NCBI RefSeq assembly: GCF_947259025.1
Contig: NZ_CAMYKO010000004.1
Span: 124,001 to 188,000, forward strand
Reading direction: 5' to 3'
Length of the DNA stretch: 64,000 bases
Origin: an uncultured Methylophaga sp.
GTDB taxonomy: Bacteria > Pseudomonadota > Gammaproteobacteria > Nitrosococcales > Methylophagaceae
Below, one piece after another: positions 11,562 to 22,032 of the stretch. The notes below the pieces were generated by a model, which saw only the letters and a list, made by a program, of their open reading frames with translations, did not search any database and was not told where the DNA came from. Every line of letters starts with the position of its first letter. The first letter of the stretch is position 1. Both the position numbers and the translations under genes were made by a program.

Positions 11562-12905
11562 TTACTTGCCGATGCAGAAACTGGAGAAGATATGATCCAG
11601 CAGATCCTCGGTGGTGAAGGTACCGGTAATCTCGCCTAATGCATTTTGCGCCTGGCGCAGTTCCTCAGCCAGCAGTTCACCGGCGCCCATACCGGCCAGA
11701 CAGTCATAACCATTTTCAATTGCCTGTCGGGCCCGCCCCAAGGCATCGAGGTGACGACGACGGGCGATAAACACGCCCTCTTCCTCGGGGTGAAAGCCCA
11801 CCGCCTCAAACAGGTGCTGACGAAGCAGATCAATGCCATCGCCGCTTTTGGCACAAAGGAAAATAGTCGGCCGGCCATCTTCTGTGCTTTCACCGGCTTC
11901 GCGGCCACTTTGATCGATCTTGTTACGGATTACCGTCAGTGGTTTATCAGCCGGCATGTCAGCGAGGATTTTCTTATCCTGCTCGGTCATGCCCTGGCTG
12001 TCATCGATGATCAACAGAATATGATCGGCCTGCGCCAGTTCATTCTGGGTGCGGCGTATGCCTTCCAGTTCGACAATATCATCAGTGGCTTCATGCAGAC
12101 CCGCAGTATCGGAAATACGCAGCGGCAGACCATCCAGGTGGATCTGTTCGCGAAGTACATCACGGGTAGTACCAGCGACATCGGTGACAATCGCTGCATC
12201 ATGCCCGGCAAGCTGATTATGCAGACTGGATTTACCGGCATTGGGCTGGCCGGCTAACACCACGCTAATGCCTTCACGCAGCAAGCGACCCTGACGGGCG
12301 CTGCCGGTAATGCCATCGAGCGTTTTCAAGAGATCCTGCAGTTGCTGATCCACCTGAGCCTCGGCAAGAAAGTCGATTTCCTCATCAGCAAAATCAATCG
12401 AAGCTTCAACGTACATACGCAGGTGAGTCAGTTCTTGCAGAAAGGCATTAATGCGCTTGGAGAAGTCACCCTGCAGCGAGCGCACCGCACTGCGGGCGGC
12501 CTGCTCGGTAGAGCTTTCAATCAGATCAGCCACAGCCTCGGCCTGGGCCAGATCCATTTTATTATTCAGGAATGCGCGTTCAGAGAATTCACCGGGACGG
12601 GCCATACGGGCGCCCAGTTCAATGGCGCGTTGGCACAGCTTATCCATCACCATCGGACTGCCATGCCCCTGCAATTCCACCACATCTTCACCGGTAAACG
12701 AGGCCGGACCGGGGAAATACAAGACAATGCCGCTATCGATGACTTCGCTTTCCGCATCACGGAAATGGGTAAACTTGGCGAAGCGTGGCTCAGGCAATTT
12801 ACCGCAGATGGTGCGGGCGATATCAGCGGCCTGTTTGCCGGAGAGCCTGACCACGCCCACACCACCGCGCCCGGGCGCGGTGGCGACTGCGACAATGCTA
12901 TCCAT
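11562..12905 (-). CDS. mnmE: tRNA uridine-5-carboxymethylaminomethyl modification GTPase
   Basis: MnmE N-domain, GQPNAGKSSLHNQLAG, DTAG, C-terminal FCIGK. Confidence 0.97.
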   Translation of the reverse strand: MDSIVAVATAPGRGGVGVVRLSGKQAADIARTICGKLPEPRFAKFTHFRDAESEVIDSGIVLYFPGPASFTGEDVVELQGHGSPMVMDKLCQRAIELGARMARPGEFSERAFLNNKMDLAQAEAVADLIESSTEQAARSAVRSLQGDFSKRINAFLQELTHLRMYVEASIDFADEEIDFLAEAQVDQQLQDLLKTLDGITGSARQGRLLREGISVVLAGQPNAGKSSLHNQLAGHDAAIVTDVAGTTRDVLREQIHLDGLPLRISDTAGLHEATDDIVELEGIRRTQNELAQADHILLIIDDSQGMTEQDKKILADMPADKPLTVIRNKIDQSGREAGESTEDGRPTIFLCAKSGDGIDLLRQHLFEAVGFHPEEEGVFIARRRHLDALGRARQAIENGYDCLAGMGAGELLAEELRQAQNALGEITGTFTTEDLLDHIFSSFCIGK

Positions 12906-12911
12906 CAGGGC

Positions 12912-14552
12912 TTAGAGTGCACCCATTTTGCGGGTGATATACCACTGCTGGGCAATCGACAGGATATTGTTGACCAGCCAGTACAAGACCAGACCCGCCG
13001 GGAAGAAGGCAAAGAACACGGTGAAGACCAGTGGGAAGATCTTCATCATCATCGCCTGCGCCGGATCCTGTGGTGCCGGGTTCAAACGTTGCTGGAACCA
13101 CATCGACAGACCAAACAGCACCGGCAGTATGAAATAAGGATCCATCGCGGTCAGATCGTTGATCCACAGCATAAAGTCAGCCTGGCGCAGCTCTATACTT
13201 TCGACCAGCACCCAGTAGAAAGCCAGGAACACCGGCATCTGCACCAGGATCGGCAGACAGCCACCCAAAGGATTGATCTTCTCAGTGCGATACAGATCCA
13301 TCATCGCCTGATTGAATTTCTGCTTGTCATCGCCATAGCGTTCTTTCAGCGCAGACAATTTCGGCGTCAGCTTACGCATGGCCGCCATTGAGCGGTAACT
13401 GGCCGCTGACAGACGGAAAAAGGCCAGTTTGATCAGCACTGTCAGCAGGATGATTGACCAGCCCCAGTTACCGGTCAGTTTGTGCAGCCATTCCATCACC
13501 CAGAACAGCGGTTCGGAGATAATGGTCAGCATGCCGTAATCGACGGTCAAAGGCAGGTTTTCAGCGACTTTTTCCAGACGTTCATGTTTTTTCGGCCCCA
13601 GGTAGAGTTGATAGTCTGCCTGAGTCTGTTCACCGGCATCGGCGCTGACGACTGGCATACGCACGCCGGCAGTGTAGTTCGTGCCATTGATGGACTTGCC
13701 GTAAAAACCCAGCTCTTGTTGCTGCTGTGGAATAATCGCAGCCACAAAATAATGCTGGATCATCGCTGCCCAGCCGTCATTAACGCTACGGTTGTATGGC
13801 GCGTCATCGAGTTCGTCGAAGTCTACCTTCTGGTATTCATTGCCTTCACTAGAGTACACCGCACCGGTATAGGTGTAGATGAACATCGATCCATCATCGC
13901 CACGGTTACGATTAAGCTGGGCATAAGGATAGGCGCTGAAACGCTCGCCGCTCTGGTTGATAATTTGATAATCGACATCCACCAGATAGCTGTCACGCTT
14001 GAAGGTGTAGGTTTTGACTACCTGCAAGCCATTTTCAGACTCCCAGTAGAGTGGCACCTGGATTTCATCCTGGCCATCCTGCAATTCGTATTGGGTCTGT
14101 TCGGCACGATATTCCGCATAGTGAGTGGGTGCTTCACCTTCACCGCGCAGGCCGGACTGGGTCACAAAGAATTGACCGGCGCTGTCATTCAGGAATTGTA
14201 CGGGGGTGTCGGGTTGATCAGAGCTGACGGCATATTCCAGCAGCGCCAGTTCACGGATATCGCCGCCCTGGGTGGCAATCTGCAGATCCATCACATCGGT
14301 TTTGACATGAATTTTGCTGGCTACGGCCTCTGCCTGGGGGCTGTCCGGCACATCAGGCATCGCCTGTGCAGACTCTGATGGCAGCGCCGGTAAATCGGCT
14401 TCATTATCAGCGGCGGGTGAACCGTTCACGGTCTCACTGGCAGCATCGGCGGCCTGTTGCTGAGGTCGGACATAGTCTTCCTGCCAGGCTTCCCACAACA
14501 GCAGGGAAACGATAAGCAGACCGAAGATAAAGAGCGTTCTGAGATTATCCAT
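12912..14552 (-). CDS. yidC: Membrane protein insertase
   Basis: N-terminal MDNLRTLFIFGLLIVSLLLWEAW, 60KD_IMP C-terminal domain, synteny. Confidence 0.97.
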   Translation of the reverse strand: MDNLRTLFIFGLLIVSLLLWEAWQEDYVRPQQQAADAASETVNGSPAADNEADLPALPSESAQAMPDVPDSPQAEAVASKIHVKTDVMDLQIATQGGDIRELALLEYAVSSDQPDTPVQFLNDSAGQFFVTQSGLRGEGEAPTHYAEYRAEQTQYELQDGQDEIQVPLYWESENGLQVVKTYTFKRDSYLVDVDYQIINQSGERFSAYPYAQLNRNRGDDGSMFIYTYTGAVYSSEGNEYQKVDFDELDDAPYNRSVNDGWAAMIQHYFVAAIIPQQQQELGFYGKSINGTNYTAGVRMPVVSADAGEQTQADYQLYLGPKKHERLEKVAENLPLTVDYGMLTIISEPLFWVMEWLHKLTGNWGWSIILLTVLIKLAFFRLSAASYRSMAAMRKLTPKLSALKERYGDDKQKFNQAMMDLYRTEKINPLGGCLPILVQMPVFLAFYWVLVESIELRQADFMLWINDLTAMDPYFILPVLFGLSMWFQQRLNPAPQDPAQAMMMKIFPLVFTVFFAFFPAGLVLYWLVNNILSIAQQWYITRKMGAL

Positions 14553-14781
14553 TGTGATTCTTTGTTTTTAATTCGGGAACGGGATCGAGGCCACCCGCAT
14601 GCCAGGGGTGGCAACGTGACAGGCGACGCAGACCGAGCCAGACGCCGCGCAGGGCACCGTGACGTTCAATCGCGTCGATCATATATTGCGAACAGGTAGG
14701 CTGGAAGCGGCAATGCATGCCGACAAAGGGGCTCAGCAGAAGCTTGTAGCCTCGAACAAGGCTGATCAGGATTTTTGCCAT
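14545..14781 (-). CDS. yidD: Membrane protein insertion efficiency factor
   Basis: KLLLSPFVGMHCRFQPTCSQYMIDAI...GLRRLSRCHPWHAGGLDPVP. Confidence 0.96.
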   Translation of the reverse strand: MAKILISLVRGYKLLLSPFVGMHCRFQPTCSQYMIDAIERHGALRGVWLGLRRLSRCHPWHAGGLDPVPELKTKNHNG

Positions 14782-15140
14782 TGCGCCACCACGGTTAACC
14801 AATGTCGCTCCAATGCTGCCCATATTTGCGCATTGTCACGCTGGTTTACACCCGGCCGTGACAACACCACGATGTCGATGTTGGGAAAAGCGGATTGATG
14901 TTGCCGGAACGACTCACGAATAATCCGCTTTAATCGGTTGCGGCCGGTCGCCAGCTTGATGTGCTTTTTGGCGATAGCCAGCCCCAGACGGGGATGCCCT
15001 ACTGTGTTCTCAACCGATATCACCGTCAGGCCGCCCCCTCCGGTGCGTTTTCCCTGACGGAACACCCGAGAAAAGTCGCCCGGGTGGTTCATTCTCATGG
15101 CTCGGCGGAAAGGTAATAATGCCAAGTCATGCCCTCTCAA
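14766..15140 (-). CDS. rnpA: Ribonuclease P protein component
   Basis: RLGLAIAKKHIKLATGRNRLKRIIRESFR. Confidence 0.95.
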   Translation of the reverse strand: MRGHDLALLPFRRAMRMNHPGDFSRVFRQGKRTGGGGLTVISVENTVGHPRLGLAIAKKHIKLATGRNRLKRIIRESFRQHQSAFPNIDIVVLSRPGVNQRDNAQIWAALERHWLTVVAQWQKS

Positions 15141-15154
15141 AGAGGTCAGAGGGA

Positions 15155-15289
15155 TTATGCTGACAGCTTAGCGCGGCCCTTGGCGCGGCGAGCGTTAATA
15201 ACGCGGCGGCCACCAACAGTTTTCATGCGGGCGCGGAAACCGTGAGTGCGTTTACGCTTGAGATTACTAGGTTGAAAAGTGCGTTTCAT
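15155..15289 (-). CDS. rpmH: 50S ribosomal protein L34 (44 aa)
   Basis: [44 protein letters not shown]; the listed 98-aa ORF is 5'-overextended. Confidence 0.98.
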   Translation of the reverse strand: MKRTFQPSNLKRKRTHGFRARMKTVGGRRVINARRAKGRAKLSA

Positions 15290-15556
15290 TTCACCAACTC
15301 CACAAATAAATAACGATTTTGCTGCCCGCGGTCTTACAGGAGCAAAATCCGACCAGGCAAAAGACACGGGATTATAAGGTTTCCTGCCACTGCAAGTCAA
15401 ACCAGAAAACGTCTTTAGGCTTTCTTTGTTTTTACTTGCCAAACAAGACACAGAAAGATAACTTTAGTGGTCTTGCGCGGGGCGTTATACTATAACAGCA
15501 ATGGCCGCCCGTCGCTGCCTTCTTTAATTTAAATGATTGATAATCAAGGAGTTCAT

Positions 15557-16927
15557 GTGTCCTCACCCCTTTGGGAAAAATGCCTGTCCCATCTAGAAGG
15601 TGATCTCTCGGCACAACAGCTAAACACATGGCTCCGGCCCCTGCAGGCCATCGAAACCGAAGATAGTTTGCGCTTACTTGCGCCCAACCCCTACGTTAAA
15701 GCCTGGGTTCAGGAGCAACTGGAAAATCAGATCAACACTTTGATCCACGGTCTCAGTCAGGGGCTGATTGAGCGCGTTGCAATTGAAGTCGGTACGGTAG
15801 ACACCCCTGAGGGCAAGCCGCGCAATAACACGCCTATCAACGACGAGCCCATGGCAAAGCCCAAAGAAAATGAACCGGATGGTGAAAAGGCAGCCCCCGC
15901 TATCGGCAGCCCGATGAATCCGCTGTTCACCTTTGATAATTACGTCGAAGGTAAATCCAACCAGATCGCCCGCGCCGCTTCATTGCATGTGGCCGAAGCG
16001 CCCGGCACCAGTGGCTATAACCCGCTATTTCTTTACGGCGGCACCGGCCTGGGTAAAACGCACTTGATGCTCGCTGTGGGTAACAAGATCCGCCAGAACA
16101 ATCCCGGCGCCCGCGTGATTTACCTGTCTTCCGAGCGTTTTGTTCAGGACATGATTACCGCGCTGCGCAACAATGCCATTGACCAGTTCAAGGCGCATTA
16201 CCGCAGTGCCGATGCGCTGCTGATTGACGATATTCAGTTCTTCGCCAAGAAAGAGCGCTCGCAGGAAGAGTTTTTCTATACCTTTAATAGCCTGCTGGAA
16301 GGTCAACGTCAGATTATCCTCACCTGTGACCGCTTTCCCAAGGAAGTGGAAAACCTAGATGAACGCCTGCAGTCGCGTCTGGGCTGGGGCCTGACCGTCG
16401 CTATCGAGCCACCGGAACTGGAAACCCGGGTCGCGATTCTGATTAAAAAGGCTCACCAGAACCTGATCACGCTGCCGGAAGATGTGGCGTTTTTTATTGC
16501 CAAGCGCATCAAGTCCAACGTGCGTGACCTGGAAGGTGCGTTGCAGCGGGTTTTGGCCTTTTCGCGCTTTACCAACCAGCCTTTGTCGATTGAAATGGCC
16601 CAGGAGGCACTGAAAGATCTGCTGGCCCTGCATCAGAAACTGGTCACTTTAGAAAGCATTCAGAAAACCGTCGCTGAATACTTCAAGGTGCGCGTCTCTG
16701 ATCTGTTGTCGAAAAAACGTACCCGCTCCATTGCCCGCCCGCGCCAAATCGCGATGGCACTGGCCAAGGAACTGACCAGTCACAGCCTGCCGGAAATCGG
16801 TGAATCTTTTGGTGGCCGCGACCACACCACCGTTTTACATGCCACCCGCAAAGTGGCGGAACTGCGTGAAACGGACAATCGCGTCGAAGAAGATTACCGT
16901 AACCTGCTAAGAACCCTGTCGAGTTGA
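15557..16927 (+). CDS. dnaA: Chromosomal replication initiator DnaA; GTG start preferred over the listed ATG at 15533
   Basis: [30 protein letters not shown] start, AAA+ motifs, [17 protein letters not shown] positioned just before GTG 15557. Confidence 0.95.
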   Translation: MSSPLWEKCLSHLEGDLSAQQLNTWLRPLQAIETEDSLRLLAPNPYVKAWVQEQLENQINTLIHGLSQGLIERVAIEVGTVDTPEGKPRNNTPINDEPMAKPKENEPDGEKAAPAIGSPMNPLFTFDNYVEGKSNQIARAASLHVAEAPGTSGYNPLFLYGGTGLGKTHLMLAVGNKIRQNNPGARVIYLSSERFVQDMITALRNNAIDQFKAHYRSADALLIDDIQFFAKKERSQEEFFYTFNSLLEGQRQIILTCDRFPKEVENLDERLQSRLGWGLTVAIEPPELETRVAILIKKAHQNLITLPEDVAFFIAKRIKSNVRDLEGALQRVLAFSRFTNQPLSIEMAQEALKDLLALHQKLVTLESIQKTVAEYFKVRVSDLLSKKRTRSIARPRQIAMALAKELTSHSLPEIGESFGGRDHTTVLHATRKVAELRETDNRVEEDYRNLLRTLSS

Positions 16928-16955
16928 TTAATTAACGGACCCTGAGAGAATCATC

Positions 16956-18059
16956 ATGCAATTCACTGTCAGCCAAGAAACCCTCGTCCGCCCCTTGCAA
17001 CTGGTGTGCAGCATTGTTGAACGGCGTGCCACACTGCCGATTCTGTCCAATATTCTGCTAAGGACGCATGGCAACCAGTTGTCGATGACCAGTACCGATA
17101 TGGAACTGGAAATGATCGCCACCCTGCCGGTGTCGGTGGAAGAAGAAGGCAAAACCACGGTCTCTGCGCGTAAATTGCTTGATATTGTCCGTGCCCTGCC
17201 GGCCAACGCCACTATCAGCTTTAACGCCAGTGATAATAAGGCCCTGGTGAAAGCCGGTAAAAGTCGCTTCTCGCTGGCGACCCTGTCCAGCGACGACTTC
17301 CCTGACAGTGAGGGTGCCAATTATGTTGATGAAATTGCTCTGCCACAATCGGCCTTAAAAGCTTTGCTGGATGAAACCAGCTTTGCCATGGCCAGCCAGG
17401 ATGTTCGTTATTATCTCAACGGCCTGTTACTCGAACGCGAAGACACCACGCTGCGCGCGGTTGCTACTGACGGTCACCGACTGGCAATGGGCAGCCTGAC
17501 TACCGCCAATCCGGTAGAAGAAAAGAACAGCGTGATCGTACCGCGTAAAGCGATTATTGAGCTGGGCCGCCTGCTGGGTGACACCGATGATGAAGTGAAA
17601 CTGGCCTTCAGCAACCAGCAGATTAAAATCGAACTGCCTGACATTCACTTCACTTCCAAACTGATCGACGGTCAGTTCCCCAACTACGAGCGGGTGTTGC
17701 CGGTCGGTGGTGATAAGGAAGTGCTGGCCGAACGCGATGCACTCAAACAGGCTCTGTCACGCGCCGCCATCCTCTCCAACGACAAGCACCGCAGCGTGCG
17801 TATCAACCTGGATACCGATCTGCTCAAAGCCACCGTCACCAATCAGGAACAGGAATCGGCAGAAGAAGAAATGGCCGTCGATTACAAAGGCAGCGCCCTG
17901 GAAATTGCCTTTAACAACGCCTATCTGCTGGATCTGCTTAACGCCATCCCCGACGACAAGGTGAAAATCCTGTTTACCGATGAAACCAGTAGTGCCCTGG
18001 TAACGCCGGCCAACGACAAACTTGAACGGCAATATGTCGTGATGCCTATGCGACTGTGA
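16956..18059 (+). CDS. dnaN: DNA polymerase III beta subunit (sliding clamp)
   Basis: MQFTVSQETLVRPLQLVCSIVERRATLPILSN...YVVMPMRL. Confidence 0.98.
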   Translation: MQFTVSQETLVRPLQLVCSIVERRATLPILSNILLRTHGNQLSMTSTDMELEMIATLPVSVEEEGKTTVSARKLLDIVRALPANATISFNASDNKALVKAGKSRFSLATLSSDDFPDSEGANYVDEIALPQSALKALLDETSFAMASQDVRYYLNGLLLEREDTTLRAVATDGHRLAMGSLTTANPVEEKNSVIVPRKAIIELGRLLGDTDDEVKLAFSNQQIKIELPDIHFTSKLIDGQFPNYERVLPVGGDKEVLAERDALKQALSRAAILSNDKHRSVRINLDTDLLKATVTNQEQESAEEEMAVDYKGSALEIAFNNAYLLDLLNAIPDDKVKILFTDETSSALVTPANDKLERQYVVMPMRL

Positions 18060-18383
18060 AACAGTCAGCCCTCGTCCCGCCCAGGGCCTGTCGAGGGGCG
18101 GCTCTCTGTGCTATTACATTCAGCAAAAACATTGGTAGCTTAGTGACTCTATCAATACTTTTTAGTAATGTTTCTCTCAAGGATTGAACCGACGTTTTTC
18201 TTTTCAGGGATTGAAAAAATTGCTACCACGCCCCTCAAGTTATACTCCCTCTTCTGCATTACAACCTCTGACATTACTCCCCGAAAGACGACCTATAACA
18301 TCAATCATAGCGATGTTTAGCGCCATCAGAGTGAGTCATCGTTTATAAGCTGATAATTAACTCGATCAGGAAATACCTAAGTC

Positions 18384-20228
18384 ATGCCTACTCTATCTCA
18401 TCGTTCTGTTGTCTTAATACTGCCTCTGGTCATCTCACTGCTTTTAATAAATACTGCTCTGGCAGAGACAAGCTCGATAAAAACAGCTTTGTCGAGCCAA
18501 CAGCTTGTTAAGCAACTTATCGACAGCGATCCTCAATACCAGGCTTGGGAGAGCCGATACCAGCCCAAAGGGCAAGGCAATGATCTGGTGAATTACAAGC
18601 AGGTCGAAAACGGCGTAAACATTGAAGGCGCAGAAATTATGAGGGTTTGGCTAGAATTTAAACCCGGTACGGAAAAGGATCATGCGCCTCAATATCGCTA
18701 TGTCCTAAAGCCGGTAAAGAATGTCACCGCACAAGAAATTCTATCCCGCAACAAGGGCCTCTATCTTGACCAGCACCCTGAATTCCCTGCAGGCGCAATG
18801 GGCAGGTTTCCTGTGTTTCCCAAAACGGATTTTCCGGCACCCGTGCCAGAAAAGGTGACTGATGGTGCCATTGTCACTGATTGGCAGTATTGTGCTTATT
18901 GCTTTGATGCCTCTCATAATTATGACTGGGTGACCGTGGAAAAAATTGCCCGAATGAGGGAAAGGCGAGAAGAAAATATCAGTAATGCCCTGAATATTGA
19001 GCAGATAAAATTCGGCTCTGAAGAAGATTTCAGACAAGCCACGTATCAAATGTACAAAACAATCGGTTCTGACTTAACGCTTCAAGAACTTGAAAAAAAG
19101 TGGAGCCGCTTTGATTTTGGACTATTCACCGGCAAAGAGGCCGAGAAGCAGAATAAGCTTTTTAATCGCCGGGTCGCCGCCGTAGAAATAGGTGGTAAGG
19201 AATATCAGGTATTTCTCGATAAAGCATACTACCCGTTAACCTTTGAAGCTTGGGCAGATTCAAAAGGCTGTCTGGATGAGGTAATAGGCATAAGCACTGA
19301 CATGGCACAACAGATCGGGCTTCCTCTGAAACCAAATGAAATTATCTCTAACAACACTGATTACATTGATTGCAGAAGTAAAGCATTGGCCTCTTTTGAT
19401 ATCGACGCCTACGCTGAAGCCTATCCCGCTCTTGATAATCAGGAAGAGAAATTATTGGATAAAGCCGGTTTCAGCATGGATTTAGATGCGCGTAAAAAAG
19501 CCAAGAAAGTGCTCACGCCACAAAAGATGATAGCCGATGCAATTGCAGGCCTTGAAGAGGCTGAAGATAAGCTTGATGTGGCTTTCAATGCAGCTGAAGA
19601 AGAAAGGAAATTTCAGGCTAAACGAAGGGCAGAAGAGCAGCAGCGCAAAGCCGAACATGAAGCCTGGTCGCGAGCGCACTGGGCAAACACAATGAACTCA
19701 ATCAGTCAGCGTAGCCAATGGGTGGCCAATAACCTTGACTCGACCAACCGCATGATTGAAAAAACAATCGCCATGAATAAAACCAGCCATGGCACTGAGT
19801 ATCGCAGAGAAAACATCCGTCGCACTGCTGAAAAAGCCAGGTCAAAAGCCGAGCAAGCAACGAGTCGCGCTAAAGAAACAAGTGAAAATCGCTTATCAGA
19901 TTCGGCCAAGTCAAGCCCGGCTAAACTACCTGCAGATCAAAAGCAGGATGCGCAGGCAACGCCCAACCGCCTTGTAATTGAAGCTGAACCGGTTAAAGGC
20001 GCAACTGAAACCTATCTAAGCAAAGATACGGCTATCGATATTGCTCGTACCAACCTGGAAAATAACGCAGCCAAGCTGTGTGGCAGCAGCTTTAAAGCCG
20101 AGATCCAGTGGGGTGACATGAAGTGCGAGCAGAGTGAGAGCAGTGATGACTATATGTGTCATGCCAATAGTCTGGTGAGCTGCTGGGAGCAGCGATGTGA
20201 CGCCGATTTTTGCGGTACCCGGCATTAA
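18384..20228 (+). CDS. Hypothetical exported protein, coiled-coil region plus Cys-rich C-terminus
   Basis: Signal peptide (LVISLLLINTALAET), charged helical region, C-terminal CGSSF...MKCEQ...YMCHANSLVSCWEQRCDADFCG; no family recognised. Confidence 0.75.
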   Translation: MPTLSHRSVVLILPLVISLLLINTALAETSSIKTALSSQQLVKQLIDSDPQYQAWESRYQPKGQGNDLVNYKQVENGVNIEGAEIMRVWLEFKPGTEKDHAPQYRYVLKPVKNVTAQEILSRNKGLYLDQHPEFPAGAMGRFPVFPKTDFPAPVPEKVTDGAIVTDWQYCAYCFDASHNYDWVTVEKIARMRERREENISNALNIEQIKFGSEEDFRQATYQMYKTIGSDLTLQELEKKWSRFDFGLFTGKEAEKQNKLFNRRVAAVEIGGKEYQVFLDKAYYPLTFEAWADSKGCLDEVIGISTDMAQQIGLPLKPNEIISNNTDYIDCRSKALASFDIDAYAEAYPALDNQEEKLLDKAGFSMDLDARKKAKKVLTPQKMIADAIAGLEEAEDKLDVAFNAAEEERKFQAKRRAEEQQRKAEHEAWSRAHWANTMNSISQRSQWVANNLDSTNRMIEKTIAMNKTSHGTEYRRENIRRTAEKARSKAEQATSRAKETSENRLSDSAKSSPAKLPADQKQDAQATPNRLVIEAEPVKGATETYLSKDTAIDIARTNLENNAAKLCGSSFKAEIQWGDMKCEQSESSDDYMCHANSLVSCWEQRCDADFCGTRH

Positions 20229-20238
20229 CCTCAATAAC

Positions 20239-20268
20239 AAAAAAGCCCCTTTTCAGGGGCTTTTTTTT
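20239..20268 (+). terminator. Intrinsic terminator
   Basis: AAAAAAGCCCCTTTTCAGGGGCTTTTTTTT. Confidence 0.85.
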
Positions 20269-20288
20269 ATTCTTATTGGCTAAAACAG

Positions 20289-22022
20289 TTAGTGTTTTAA
20301 CTCACCCAGGACCACTTTGTTCTCGGCAACTTTCTGCACCACGTTGGAGTAGTAGTCATCCCGGAACTCGTCGATAACCCTTGAGGCTTTTTCGGCCTCG
20401 ACGCCACTCCCCAACAAAATTTCCTCGGTCAGCCGCAGACTGGTTTCCAGCGTTTCTGAGACAGCCGATGTGGCGCCGGTGGTAATCAGATCAGCGCAGT
20501 GTTTTCTATCCCGTGCCCGCGCATGAATCGGCATATCGGGATAAAACTGGCGGACCTGGGACACCAGCCGGTCAATCTGCTCCGGATCATCAAGGGTGAC
20601 CACGATCATTCTCGCGTGATCGGCCCCAGCCGCCTGTAATACCTTGACCTTACTGGCATCACCAAAAAACACCGGGAAGCCCTGGGCGCGGGCATCCTTG
20701 ACCCGTTTCTGTTTCATATCCAGCGCCAGGTAAGGCACACCGGCCGCACCCAGCAAAGTACCAATCCGGGCACCCACACGACCAAAGCCGGCCAGAATGA
20801 CGTGCTCCTCACTGGCCTCGACAAACTCGGCGTAGTCCTCATCTTCAGAGGGTTCGGGTGTATAGAAACGCAGCAACAGCCAGTTGGTCATATTCACCAC
20901 AAACGGGGTCAGCACCATGGTCAGCGCAATGACCAGCGTCAGGATATCTCCCAGTTGTTTTTCCAGCACACCGGAAGCGGCAGCAAACCCAAATAGAACA
21001 AAGCCAAACTCACCACTTTGTGACAATAAAGCACCGTTTTGTAAGGCAATATCGTGGCGGGCACTGCTGAGCCGTGATAGCACGTAAACGACCAGACACT
21101 TGAGCGTCATCAGCCCCCAGGTCAGCAGCAGAATATCAACCAGCCGGTCCCACAGCAGGCTGAAGTCGATGCCCATGCCCACAGTCATAAAGAACAGTCC
21201 GAGCAAAATGCCACGGAACGGCAGAATATCGGCTTCTATCTGGTGACGGTAATGTGATTCAGCCAGCATAACACCGGCGACAAAAGCGCCCAGTGCCATC
21301 GAGAAGCCCACACTTTGCATGATCCAGGCAACGCCCAGCACCAGCAATACCGCCATGGCGATAAACACCTCGGCATCCTGACTGGCAACAATTCTGCCCA
21401 GCACCGGGTTGAGCAGGTAACGTCCGGCAAACAATAAAGCAGCCAACACCAGGATGGCGTACACCGGTTGCAGGCTGGGCTCCATAATGTCCTGACTACC
21501 GCCGGCAAAATAGGATACCAGCGCCAATAGCGGTACCACGGCAATATCCTGTAACAGCAGCACCGAAAACGACATCCGCCCCATCACGGTGGAAATGCCA
21601 CCACGCTCGGCCAGCAACTTGAGGCAGAAGGCGGTTGAAGACAGGGCCAGACCGAACCCGATAATAATCGCACTTTGGTTGGAGACGCCCAGCCAGATAG
21701 CAATACCGTAAATCAGCCCGGCCGTGATCAATACCTGGCCCAGCCCCAGGCCCAGCACCATCTTGCGCATTTGCCAGAGCTTGTCGGGTTTGAGCTCGAT
21801 ACCGAGAAGAAATAACAGGAAAATGACGCCAAATTCGGCTAAATGTCGAATATCTTCGACTTCGGTAATGACGCCAAACCCCCACGGGCCCAGCACCATA
21901 CCGGCGAAGAGGTAGCCCAAAATCGCGCCCAGCCGGATTCTGTGAAAAATAGGAATGATAACCACTGTAGCCAGAAGTATGGCCAGGATATCAATCAGGT
22001 AGTGTCCCCCCGCTTCCTGCAC
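20289..22022 (-). CDS. Monovalent cation:proton antiporter-2 (KefB/KefC-like) with TrkA-N domain
   Basis: Na/H exchanger TM domain plus ILAGFGRVGARIGTLLGAAG Rossmann domain. Confidence 0.92.
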   Translation of the reverse strand: MQEAGGHYLIDILAILLATVVIIPIFHRIRLGAILGYLFAGMVLGPWGFGVITEVEDIRHLAEFGVIFLLFLLGIELKPDKLWQMRKMVLGLGLGQVLITAGLIYGIAIWLGVSNQSAIIIGFGLALSSTAFCLKLLAERGGISTVMGRMSFSVLLLQDIAVVPLLALVSYFAGGSQDIMEPSLQPVYAILVLAALLFAGRYLLNPVLGRIVASQDAEVFIAMAVLLVLGVAWIMQSVGFSMALGAFVAGVMLAESHYRHQIEADILPFRGILLGLFFMTVGMGIDFSLLWDRLVDILLLTWGLMTLKCLVVYVLSRLSSARHDIALQNGALLSQSGEFGFVLFGFAAASGVLEKQLGDILTLVIALTMVLTPFVVNMTNWLLLRFYTPEPSEDEDYAEFVEASEEHVILAGFGRVGARIGTLLGAAGVPYLALDMKQKRVKDARAQGFPVFFGDASKVKVLQAAGADHARMIVVTLDDPEQIDRLVSQVRQFYPDMPIHARARDRKHCADLITTGATSAVSETLETSLRLTEEILLGSGVEAEKASRVIDEFRDDYYSNVVQKVAENKVVLGELKH

Positions 22023-22032
22023 TCAGTTACTC

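Noticed and set aside
12342-13391. 349-aa plus-strand ORF
   Set aside because: Antisense to mnmE and yidC, which are unambiguous.
13482-14378. 298-aa plus-strand ORF
   Set aside because: Antisense to yidC; composition typical of reverse-frame translation.
15290-15556. oriC with DnaA-box cluster upstream of dnaA
   Set aside because: No TTATNCACA matches seen by eye; cannot support without a scan allowing mismatches.
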